The notes: generated by a model not told the origin, from the letters alone. 5,782 bases of DNA from Cellvibrionales bacterium (GCA_018668095.1 JABIQF010000053.1:1-5782), one strand, 5' to 3'; numbered from the stretch's first letter, positions 1 through 5,657 are shown. Made by a program: numbers and translations.

Positions 1-600
1 CGAGAGGCCCTGTCGAAGCTCATCATAATTTTTTATAATGGCTGACAAATTCATCCTCCAACGAAAACCCTGTTCCTGCTTTTCTAGATTCTGCATTAAG
101 AACTGACAAGTAGAAGCATCTTCTATTGATGCCTGAAGTAATTGCTGTACCTCTGCACGATTTTTCGCTTGCTGTAAATCAATAGCGCCAAGGCCTGCAA
201 AAACAGCATCATGCTGCGAGGGGTAAGTCACTGGGGCTATGTCAGCCACTACCAGCTTATGCACTCGCGATGGATGACGAAGCGCTAGACTCATCGCCAC
301 TTTTCCACCAAGTGAATGTCCAAGTACATTGACAGTCTGCAAGCCAAGCCAATCAATCATCGTCATTACATCATCGGCCATAGAGCTAATCGTCATTAAA
401 TCACTGTGTGGCGATCGGCCATGATTAGGTAAATCAAAAGAAAAAACGGCATATTGATCGGATAATGCACGTGCAACGGCGCCGAGATTTCGGCCCATAC
501 CAAATAGACCATGAAGCAAAATAACCGGTGGTTTACCACTGTCCAAGTGATCTTCGCCGCTGCGCGTAAAATACAAACCCTGCTGAATACTCTCTATCAT
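1..600 (-). CDS. ybfF: YbfF-type alpha/beta-hydrolase esterase, 3' end cut by window edge
   Basis: This open frame runs from ATG at 600 to the window edge and gives the first 200 residues. The family is usually about 255 residues, so roughly the last fifth is missing. HGLFG at 30-34 forms the oxyanion-hole loop. DLPNHGRS follows at 56-63. GHSLGG at 94-99 is the nucleophile elbow, with Ser96 as the catalytic serine. DIAPV at 120-124 is a signature I recall from E. coli YbfF, an esterase active on short acyl esters and acyl-CoA. The catalytic histidine would lie beyond the edge. There is no signal peptide, so the protein is probably cytoplasmic. The start is fixed by an in-frame TGA two codons upstream. 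The Shine-Dalgarno is weak (GGTGA very close to the ATG). It lies 99 bases downstream of the sulfotransferase gene on the same strand. Membership in the fold is certain; the physiological substrate is unknown. Confidence 0.88.
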   Translation of the reverse strand, partial: MIESIQQGLYFTRSGEDHLDSGKPPVILLHGLFGMGRNLGAVARALSDQYAVFSFDLPNHGRSPHSDLMTISSMADDVMTMIDWLGLQTVNVLGHSLGGKVAMSLALRHPSRVHKLVVADIAPVTYPSQHDAVFAGLGAIDLQQAKNRAEVQQLLQASIEDASTCQFLMQNLEKQEQGFRWRMNLSAIIKNYDELRQGLS

Positions 601-647
601 TCTTCACCACATATTTAAAAAAATTTACAACTTCGTTTGCATAATAC

Positions 648-680
648 CTTGTCATCAAAGACATAAATTAAGCTGACAAG
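648..680. repeat. 7-bp perfect inverted repeat between sulfotransferase and esterase genes
   Basis: CTTGTCA at 648-654 and TGACAAG at 674-680 are perfect complements separated by 19 bases. They lie 48 bases or more upstream of the esterase start and just after the sulfotransferase stop. No T-run follows either arm, so this does not look like an intrinsic terminator. It could be a regulator-binding site for the esterase or chance. No convincing sigma70 promoter was found between the two genes. Confidence 0.35.
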
Positions 681-699
681 AGAAGCCGTTTATATCGTA

Positions 700-1899
700 T
701 TAAAAGAATCGATAAGGGCGGCCTTCACAATAGCCATTGTGTGAATAGTGAACGTAAGGGTTAACCTTGGCTATAGCAACATCTTTATTCAAGAATAAGT
801 AAGCTTGAGGATCAAAATCTAGAGGAACATGCTTTAAGCGAATGCACATAACCCAATGTTTGAGTTGCGATATAAAAGACGCTTTTATAGTTTTTTGAAA
901 CGCGACTTGCTTGAATGCATTAATTAATACATTGACATCTTGGGACTCAATATCGAGTTGCGTCGTGCCCGCATCACGGCACTGCATTCTTAAACTATCA
1001 CCTATAATATGAGTGTTTATTTGCGTAATTTTATCTTTAAACGCTTCCATAATAAGCTTATCTAACACTTGATTATAATATTTCTTAATAGCAGGTTTAT
1101 AATGAGGCCTGTCGGTTAAGGAGGCTCTCAAGAAAGCAGGAAATTGACCACCCTTAAATTGCTGATTAATAAGTAATTGTAATTTTGCTTCTGAAGGGCT
1201 TAATGAGCGATTCTGGGTAATCGTTACTGATTGAATAGATTTATTGTGTTCCATATCAAGGTCAATATTAGCCATTGAAAAAAACGTAGCCAGTAGGTCT
1301 TTTTTATAGGTATCGTAATTAACGATTTTAAATTTTTCTGTCGTGAAAATATCGATATTAAAAAACAACCCTTCAGACTTCAACTGATACTGCTTAACTG
1401 CATTAGCAATAAATTTCGAAAAAGACTCCGGATAATATATTGCTTTTACAATCTGCCCCCAACCAGAATAAAAATAATCATAGGGATCACGAACAAAGAT
1501 AATAAATTCAGGATCACAGAACTCATGTAACTTGGTATATAAATCCTCAAATACAGACTGAGGTAGCTTGCTCATACCTTCAGAGGAAAAGAGTAACGTA
1601 GAATAGTTAGAGTTTTTGATAGCCGATATAATGAAATCTGTACAGGCTGGCGTCCATAGTTTTGTTATAGACCTTGTGGTGATAGTACCTTCACTATGGG
1701 AAAGCAGATTATTTACAAACAACATTTTCACTACATTACCGACACAAGCGCCGGAATCAATGACTTCATCACCTTCAGCATAGGGATAATCTATACCAAG
1801 CGCTTTTAAGTTTTCGGCTTGCTGACTAAAAACAGATTGAAGATAAGTAGATGCTGTCTTATGAGCACCCAAATGAAATATCACGCGTTTACGCTTCAT
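700..1899 (-). CDS. Sulfotransferase-family protein with C-terminal DPxxYL/HY..G..EGR motif
   Basis: This 399-residue protein reads as a PAPS-dependent sulfotransferase. HLGAHKTASTYLQ at 9-21 matches the 5'-phosphosulfate-binding loop (GxxKTxST, Lys14). SSE at 105-107 is common in bacterial members. FVRDPYDYFYSGW at 135-147 matches the 3'-phosphate-binding motif, with Arg137 and Ser145 as the expected contacts. A separate short motif, DFDPQAYLFLNKDV to EGRPYRF, ends the protein (361-398). I recall it from large surface-glycan glycosyltransferases. No signal peptide or membrane segment is seen. The likely role is sulfation of a surface polysaccharide or similar acceptor at the inner face of the membrane, which is inferred. 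I chose ATG at 1899 because AAAGGA lies just upstream. A TTG at 1932 would add 11 residues without a good Shine-Dalgarno. The gene is AT-rich: bases 1261-1380 hold 35 G/C in 120, against 33 in 60 at 4561-4620 in alaA. That hints at horizontal origin. The acceptor cannot be told. Confidence 0.82.
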   Translation of the reverse strand: MKRKRVIFHLGAHKTASTYLQSVFSQQAENLKALGIDYPYAEGDEVIDSGACVGNVVKMLFVNNLLSHSEGTITTRSITKLWTPACTDFIISAIKNSNYSTLLFSSEGMSKLPQSVFEDLYTKLHEFCDPEFIIFVRDPYDYFYSGWGQIVKAIYYPESFSKFIANAVKQYQLKSEGLFFNIDIFTTEKFKIVNYDTYKKDLLATFFSMANIDLDMEHNKSIQSVTITQNRSLSPSEAKLQLLINQQFKGGQFPAFLRASLTDRPHYKPAIKKYYNQVLDKLIMEAFKDKITQINTHIIGDSLRMQCRDAGTTQLDIESQDVNVLINAFKQVAFQKTIKASFISQLKHWVMCIRLKHVPLDFDPQAYLFLNKDVAIAKVNPYVHYSHNGYCEGRPYRFF

Positions 1900-1983
1900 G
1901 CTTTCCTTTATAATTATTAAGTAAAACTTCAATTGTTGATGTCTAGCTGATATCTGTCTTTTTTATTATTAGCGATTTGCAGC

Positions 1984-2012
1984 AGCATAGGTATTTTACC
2001 CGCATAGGTAAA
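1984..2012 (-). promoter_or_regulatory. Possible promoter of the sulfotransferase gene
   Basis: Read on the minus strand, TTTACC (2012-2007, 4/6 to the -35 consensus) and TATGCT (1989-1984, 4/6 to the -10) are separated by 17 bases. Transcription would start near 1977 and give a leader of about 78 bases. The match is mediocre and falls inside the local repeat cluster, so it may be coincidental. Confidence 0.3.
1985..2012. repeat. 9-bp direct repeat plus overlapping GGTAAA inverted repeat
   Basis: GCATAGGTA occurs at 1985-1993 and again at 2002-2010, a 17-base period. TTTACC at 1995-2000 and GGTAAA at 2007-2012 form a perfect 6-bp inverted repeat around a 6-base loop. GGTA/TACC also pair at 1990-2000. 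The spacing is under two helical turns, and the cluster coincides with the only promoter candidate for the sulfotransferase gene. A repressor or activator site is possible. No known operator was recognised. Confidence 0.45.
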
Positions 2013-2093
2013 CCCTCATTATGGGGTGCATCATAAAACGCCTCAGCCACATTAACGAGTAGCTTTTTTATGAATAATATTAACCGTATTTTA

Positions 2094-2118
2094 AGGCATA
2101 ATATTACTTAATATGCCT
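2094..2118. repeat. Inverted repeat upstream of the lipoprotein promoter
   Basis: AGGCATA at 2094-2100 and TATGCCT at 2112-2118 are perfect complements around an 11-base AT-rich centre. The centre can pair in an alternative way (ATATTA-CT-TAATAT, 2101-2114). The repeat ends 14 bases before the -35 element at 2133. There is no T-run after it, so a regulator site or a supercoiling-sensitive cruciform is more likely than a terminator. Confidence 0.4.
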
Positions 2119-2132
2119 GCGTCGCTATTTTC

Positions 2133-2161
2133 ATGACAATAACCAACACAATTGCTAGAAT
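2133..2161 (+). promoter_or_regulatory. Sigma70-type promoter for the lipoprotein gene
   Basis: ATGACA at 2133-2138 (5/6 to the -35 consensus) and TAGAAT at 2156-2161 (5/6 to the -10 consensus) are separated by exactly 17 bases. The predicted start is near 2168, leaving a leader of about 87 bases before ATG at 2255. This is the best full sigma70-like match I found in the window. Confidence 0.6.
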
Positions 2162-2254
2162 AGAGTTTCGCTATTTATTGCAACCATTTATAGCAACCGT
2201 GCATCATTACCTAATCGCTAATAGAGCGTCTCCACTTTTCTAGGATTTTTATCA

Positions 2255-3091
2255 ATGAATCATTCAGCGCCAAGCAATCTCGATAAAAACCAAGCACAAT
2301 TTAAAAGCACCAAAAAAGCCATCCATCGATGGTTAACGCTTCTATTAACCACCACCCTACTTTGCGCCTGTCAAACCACGCCATTTAATGATACTGCTTA
2401 TCCGTTTGTCATTAATAGCGAGAAAATGGCCGAGCAAGCCGTCGATAAAGTGATTATTGCGCACGTCAACTTAGGGAGTCCATCCAAGCATTACTTAAAA
2501 AATTATGAAAAAACGATCGACAAAGAAGTCATCGCCCAACTGGAATCTGCAGGCTATACCATAGAAAATAATACACTTTTCAGAAAGGCCTGGCGTGATG
2601 CCACCAGAAAATACGGCGAGCCCTTTAATCCTGTCACATCACAAGTGAATGCCAGAGCTTTTCAACGAGTAATCTACACAGCAATTAATACATTAAAAGA
2701 ACAAACCGATATTAAGGCTGTTGTGTTTACCGATTTAATTGAACGACAGGTCGCGTTTGGTCATCATATTAATCGCAACGCAAAGTGGGATGGTGTATCG
2801 CGCAAACCCAAAATCAAAGGTGCAGGCACAGGCATTTCACAAGGCTTTGATTGGAGTCAAACCGTACCTGCAGCCTCACTATCAGTCACTGTCTACCATG
2901 TCGATGGTCAGCGCTTATTTCAAAGTATTGGGGGCTTAGAAGTGACTCGCCAACTCGATCCTAACAAAGGTGGCAATGGCCGGTTCGTCCGCAGAGATAA
3001 ATTATTCACCAGCCAAACTAATGTCCGTCAAGGCGTTAACTTTGCCTTACACCCCTTTGTTAAAATGAAAGGCTATCCAGAAAAAAAATAA
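2255..3091 (+). CDS. Outer-membrane lipoprotein of unknown function
   Basis: The 278-residue product has a basic segment (KSTKKAIHR, 17-25), a hydrophobic core and the lipobox LCAC, so Cys39 would be lipidated. Gln40 at position +2 is compatible with sorting to the outer membrane. The mature part (about 240 residues) is periplasmic. It alternates predicted strands and helices: DKVIIAHVNLG at 64-74, a charged helix, KAVVFTDLIER near 154-164, then SLSVTVYHVDGQRLF near 209-223 and a basic C-terminus. This loosely suggests the alpha/beta fold seen in TolB-N/CsgG-like lipoproteins, but that is inference, and I do not recognise a named family. ATG at 2255 has TAGGA 9 bases upstream. The N-region is long, yet no alternative ATG lies before the lipobox. 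The gene stands alone behind its own promoter and converges on the Tag-like gene, with 25 bases between stops and no visible hairpin terminator. Confidence 0.85.
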   Translation: MNHSAPSNLDKNQAQFKSTKKAIHRWLTLLLTTTLLCACQTTPFNDTAYPFVINSEKMAEQAVDKVIIAHVNLGSPSKHYLKNYEKTIDKEVIAQLESAGYTIENNTLFRKAWRDATRKYGEPFNPVTSQVNARAFQRVIYTAINTLKEQTDIKAVVFTDLIERQVAFGHHINRNAKWDGVSRKPKIKGAGTGISQGFDWSQTVPAASLSVTVYHVDGQRLFQSIGGLEVTRQLDPNKGGNGRFVRRDKLFTSQTNVRQGVNFALHPFVKMKGYPEKK

Positions 3092-3116
3092 CCACTGAAA
3101 ATAAACAGAAGAGCAA

Positions 3117-3803
3117 TTAACCTGCTAAAAAACTTAAAATACGAGAGATCTCGCAAAGTGGCCGTCCGCTTTGCTCTGCCCATGTGACAAACGCTTTTTG
3201 CGCTTCAAGCATGGCCGTCTTTGACTTAGGTTCGCGATCAACAATACCAAGGCCGACTAATACAGCGACAGTGTCATTGGTGAGTAAGAATGTATCGACG
3301 CCTGCCATTCTTAAAAAACGCGATCCCGAATGCCCACCTAAATGCGCGCCGCGTTTTTTAAGGTCCAACCATAAACTGACAATATCATGGCTCGGCCAAT
3401 CGGCTAACCACTGACCAAAACTGCCATGTGATTGCTGGACATCACACACTAAAACCGCATTAGTGCGAATCGATTTAATCTTTCCCCAGTGTCGAATAAT
3501 ACCTTCAGCCTGCAATATATCCTCTAAGCCCTCATCACTGAGGGCCGCTAAGGCTCTCGGATTAAATCCATAACATGCTTTTTCAAAAGCCGGCCATTTG
3601 GCATCAACCATTTTATGCTGCAGACCTGAACGAAAAACCCGACGCGATAATAAGGAGAGATAATCCGCATCCGAACGCGCAATTAATTGCTTTTTAGTGG
3701 CCAACCTTGGCAGCTGAGATTCAAGATCTTGCACCGAGGCAAATCGCTTTAGTGCCTGTGCATAAATCCAATCAAATGATCGTGCGGGATATTTTGTTGT
3801 CAC
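3117..3803 (-). CDS. Tag-family (3-methyladenine DNA glycosylase I-like) protein with altered active site
   Basis: This 228-residue protein aligns with E. coli Tag as I recall it. RVFRSGLQH to FNP (55-82) and GIIRHWGKIKSIRTNA (101-116) line up without gaps, the latter with Tag's GIIRHRGKIQAI. KKRGAHLGGHSGSRFLRMAGV (149-169) matches the later KKRG...GL segment. In that alignment Tag's catalytic Glu38 falls on Arg55 and Trp46 on His63. The N- and C-terminal zinc cysteines and histidines of Tag are absent. Close relatives of the same length occur in many Proteobacteria and are usually annotated as 3-methyladenine glycosylase. A DNA-repair or DNA-binding role in the cytoplasm is likely; the base removed is unproven. 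The start is GTG at 3803, with AAGG 8 bases upstream. The family's conserved RSFDxxY begins at residue 8, which supports it. It follows msrB by 55 bases on the same strand. Confidence 0.82.
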   Translation of the reverse strand: MTTKYPARSFDWIYAQALKRFASVQDLESQLPRLATKKQLIARSDADYLSLLSRRVFRSGLQHKMVDAKWPAFEKACYGFNPRALAALSDEGLEDILQAEGIIRHWGKIKSIRTNAVLVCDVQQSHGSFGQWLADWPSHDIVSLWLDLKKRGAHLGGHSGSRFLRMAGVDTFLLTNDTVAVLVGLGIVDREPKSKTAMLEAQKAFVTWAEQSGRPLCEISRILSFLAG

Positions 3804-3827
3804 ATCGTTTGCCTTGTTCTATTAATT

Positions 3828-3855
3828 GCCTAGTTTTATTTTCAGCTAGCTAGGC
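3828..3855. repeat. 6-bp inverted repeat in the msrB/Tag-like gap
   Basis: GCCTAG at 3828-3833 and CTAGGC at 3850-3855 are perfect complements with a 16-base AT-rich centre. A CTAGCTAG palindrome overlaps the right arm. Reading in the direction of the genes (minus), no T-run follows, so it is a poor terminator and does not exclude read-through from msrB. It may mark a weak attenuating or RNA-processing hairpin, or be chance. Confidence 0.3.
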
Positions 3856-3858
3856 CAA

Positions 3859-4269
3859 TCATTCGCTTGCGCGGCCTTCTGAACTCAAAAAATCCAATGA
3901 GGCTGAATTAATACAGTAACGCATCCCTGTCGGGGCTGGACCATCATTAAACACATGCCCTAAATGGGCATCACAACTCGCACAAGTCACTTCTGTTCGC
4001 TGCATACCATGAGATACATCCACATGCTCAGTGACTGCGCCCTCCACTCCCGGCTGATAAAAACTCGGCCAGCCAGAGCCCGAATCGTATTTAGCCTGCG
4101 AATCAAATAATGTTGATTGGCAGCATTTGCACAAAAACTGCCCCTGTCCTTTTATGTCATTGTATTTACCCGTAAAAGCGCGCTCAGTGCCCTTTTGACG
4201 AGTAATCTGATATTCCTCAGGAGATAACTGCTCGCGCCATTGGGCATCCGTTTTAATCACTTTTGTCAT
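3859..4269 (-). CDS. msrB: Peptide-methionine (R)-S-oxide reductase MsrB
   Basis: The enzyme reduces methionine-R-sulfoxide in oxidised proteins, using thioredoxin. At 136 residues it is the standard free-standing bacterial length. Two CxxC pairs bind structural zinc: Cys47/Cys50 and Cys96/Cys99. Tyr61 to Phe70 holds the SGxGWPSF core. HGMQRTEVTC (87-96) and AHLGHVFNDGP (101-111) are typical. RYCINSASLDF at 117-127 carries the catalytic Cys119. The position where E. coli MsrB has Cys in SGCGWPSF is Ser65 here, so the classical resolving cysteine is missing. Cys49, between the first zinc pair, is an extra cysteine. No signal peptide is seen, so it is cytoplasmic. ATG at 4269 has a modest GGGTGG upstream. 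The gene is divergent from alaA, an arrangement I recall from pseudomonads, and lies upstream of the Tag-like gene. Confidence 0.97.
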   Translation of the reverse strand: MTKVIKTDAQWREQLSPEEYQITRQKGTERAFTGKYNDIKGQGQFLCKCCQSTLFDSQAKYDSGSGWPSFYQPGVEGAVTEHVDVSHGMQRTEVTCASCDAHLGHVFNDGPAPTGMRYCINSASLDFLSSEGRASE

Positions 4270-4315
4270 ATGCCACCCATTAAGATCAAGTTAAACCCAA
4301 AGCTAGTGTAAGTTT

Positions 4316-4330
4316 ATGTAGATATTACAT
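4316..4330. repeat. Small dyad ATGTA-N5-TACAT in the msrB/alaA control region
   Basis: ATGTA at 4316-4320 and TACAT at 4326-4330 form a perfect dyad with a 5-base centre. It lies between the divergent genes: inside the proposed msrB leader and directly next to the proposed alaA -35. The size and symmetry fit a dimeric regulator site, but short AT-rich dyads are common by chance. Confidence 0.25.
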
Positions 4331-4359
4331 CGCCAGCTAGCGCAAGGTAAGTCTATAAT
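4330..4359 (+). promoter_or_regulatory. Probable alaA promoter
   Basis: A perfect TATAAT lies at 4354-4359. The best partner is TCGCCA at 4330-4335 (4/6 to the -35 consensus) with an 18-base spacer. Transcription would begin near 4366, giving a leader of about 74 bases that contains the hairpin at 4383-4409. The weak -35 suggests dependence on an activator. Confidence 0.45.
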
Positions 4360-4367
4360 CCTTATAC

Positions 4368-4396
4368 GTTAGATAAAAATAAGCCGACCATATCAA
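4368..4396 (-). promoter_or_regulatory. Possible msrB promoter
   Basis: On the minus strand TTGATA (4396-4391, 5/6 to the -35 consensus) and TCTAAC (4373-4368, 4/6 to the -10) are 17 bases apart. The start would be near 4361 and the leader about 92 bases. It overlaps the start region of the opposing alaA transcript, so the two promoters would face each other with overlapping leaders. Confidence 0.35.
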
Positions 4397-4409
4397 TATG
4401 CATCTCGGC
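4383..4409 (+). promoter_or_regulatory. Hairpin in the alaA leader
   Basis: GCCGA (4383-4387) pairs with TCGGC (4405-4409). Inside them CATAT (4389-4393) pairs with ATATG (4396-4400) around a CA loop, leaving a small asymmetric internal loop. It would sit about 17 bases into the alaA transcript and end 30 bases before the start codon. It has no T-run. Either an RNA leader structure or a DNA operator is possible. The inner dyad also contains the -35 element proposed for msrB. Confidence 0.4.
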
Positions 4410-4439
4410 CGTACCTTTCGATAGAATAGAGACTGAGTA

Positions 4440-5654
4440 ATGTCCAGTATTTCAAAATCCAGCAAGTTGCAAAATGTGTGTTATGACATTCGTGGGCCAG
4501 CGCTTCGTGAAGCCACTCGCCTCGAAGATGAAGGCCACCGCATTCTGAAACTCAATATCGGCAACCCCGCCGCCTTTGGCATGCTCACGCCCGATGAAAT
4601 TCTTCAAGATGTCATTCGCAACTTACCCGATGCTCAAGGTTACTGTGATTCAAAGGGACTCTACTCTGCTCGCAAAGCGATTATGCAAGATTGTCAATTA
4701 CGCGGTGTCGAGGGCGTCGAAGTTGATGATATCTATCTCGGTAATGGTGTCAGCGAACTCATCGTAATGGTGATGCAAGCCTTACTGAACGACGGTGATG
4801 AAGTCCTTATTCCTGCACCTGACTACCCACTATGGACAGCCGCAGTCACATTAAGTGGCGGCAAGCCCGTGCATTATGTTTGTGATGAACAAGCAGACTG
4901 GCAACCCGATATAGATGACATTAAAAGTAAGATAACCGATCGCACAAAAGCGATAGTGATTATTAATCCTAACAACCCAACGGGTGCGGTTTACGATAAG
5001 GATATTCTAGAGCAGCTTGCTCAAGTAGCGCGTGATCACAAATTAGTGGTTTGCGCAGACGAAATCTACGACCGCATTCTGTATGACGGAACCGAACACA
5101 CACCTTTTGCAACGCTGGCGCACGATCTACTCTGCCTGTCGTTTAACGGCTTATCTAAATCCTATCGTTTAGCCGGCTTTCGTTCAGGATGGATGATCTT
5201 AACGGGTAAAAAATCAGAATCAAAAGATTTTATCGAAGGCTTGGATATTCTAGCGTCAATGCGGTTATGCGCTAACGTACCTGCTCAGTTTGCAATACAA
5301 ACTGCTTTAGGCGGCTATCAGAGTATTAATGATTTAGTCTTAACCACTGGCAGACTGGGCGCTCAGCGCGACGTTGCCTATAACAAATTAATAAACATCC
5401 CTGGGGTCACTTGCGTTAAACCTAAGGGAGCTATTTATATGTTCCCTAAGCTAGATGAGAAGATGTATCCGATTGTCGATGATGAGAAATTCATCTTGGA
5501 CTTATTGCTTGAGCAAAAAATGCTGCTTGTACAGGGCTCCGCATTCAATTTACAAACTAAAAATCATTTACGAATAGTCTTTTTACCTGAGCAATTTGTA
5601 TTAAGCGACGCCATTGACAGGCTCGCCAACTTTTTAGAAAGTAGAAGGAAATAA
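4440..5654 (+). CDS. alaA: Glutamate-pyruvate aminotransferase AlaA
   Basis: This PLP enzyme makes alanine from pyruvate with glutamate as amino donor. The 404 residues align nearly end to end with E. coli AlaA (405 residues, formerly YfbQ), starting from SKSSKLQNVCYDIRGP at 5-20, which confirms the ATG. Tyr15 and Tyr129 are conserved. NPNNPTG at 176-182 supplies the PLP-contacting Asn179. ADEIYD at 206-211 holds Asp207 (pyridine nitrogen) and Tyr210. SFNGLSKSYRLAGFRSGW at 234-251 contains the Schiff-base Lys240 and Arg248. Arg378 in HLRIV binds the substrate carboxylate. It is cytoplasmic, fold-type I, class I/II, and expected to be a dimer. No core residue is missing. The Shine-Dalgarno is weak (GAG-type motifs before the ATG), so the leader may matter for expression. 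It is divergent from msrB. No strong terminator follows. Confidence 0.97.
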   Translation: MSSISKSSKLQNVCYDIRGPALREATRLEDEGHRILKLNIGNPAAFGMLTPDEILQDVIRNLPDAQGYCDSKGLYSARKAIMQDCQLRGVEGVEVDDIYLGNGVSELIVMVMQALLNDGDEVLIPAPDYPLWTAAVTLSGGKPVHYVCDEQADWQPDIDDIKSKITDRTKAIVIINPNNPTGAVYDKDILEQLAQVARDHKLVVCADEIYDRILYDGTEHTPFATLAHDLLCLSFNGLSKSYRLAGFRSGWMILTGKKSESKDFIEGLDILASMRLCANVPAQFAIQTALGGYQSINDLVLTTGRLGAQRDVAYNKLINIPGVTCVKPKGAIYMFPKLDEKMYPIVDDEKFILDLLLEQKMLLVQGSAFNLQTKNHLRIVFLPEQFVLSDAIDRLANFLESRRK

Positions 5655-5657
5655 AAA

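Larger units (their letters stand above)
1900..2254. other. Divergent intergenic region between sulfotransferase and lipoprotein genes
   Basis: This 355-base AT-rich stretch holds no supportable gene. The longest small frames (for example 13 codons at 2070-2111, plus) lack a convincing ribosome-binding site. It contains the 5' leader and possible promoter of the sulfotransferase gene on the left, a set of GGTA/TACC repeats at 1985-2012, an inverted repeat at 2094-2118, and a good promoter for the lipoprotein gene at 2133-2161. No insertion-sequence ends or tRNA were seen. Confidence 0.7.

Noticed and set aside
1900..1932. Upstream TTG start that would lengthen the sulfotransferase by 11 residues
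   Set aside because: No Shine-Dalgarno precedes it, while ATG at 1899 has AAAGGA just upstream and places the PAPS loop at the N-terminus as usual for the family.
2070..2111. 13-codon plus-strand frame that could be a leader peptide before the inverted repeat
   Set aside because: No convincing ribosome-binding site, no run of regulatory codons, and it lies upstream of the proposed promoter.
2739..2939. 66-codon plus-strand open frame
   Set aside because: Lies wholly inside the lipoprotein gene in another frame and has no recognisable features.
3089..3120. Bidirectional terminator between the convergent lipoprotein and Tag-like genes
   Set aside because: An A-run (T-run on the other strand) is present at the end of the lipoprotein gene, but no GC-rich stem precedes it on either strand.
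3184..3414. 76-codon plus-strand open frame
   Set aside because: Antisense to the Tag-like gene, whose homology is clear.
4576..4767. 63-codon plus-strand open frame
   Set aside because: Inside alaA in another frame; alaA homology is continuous through it.
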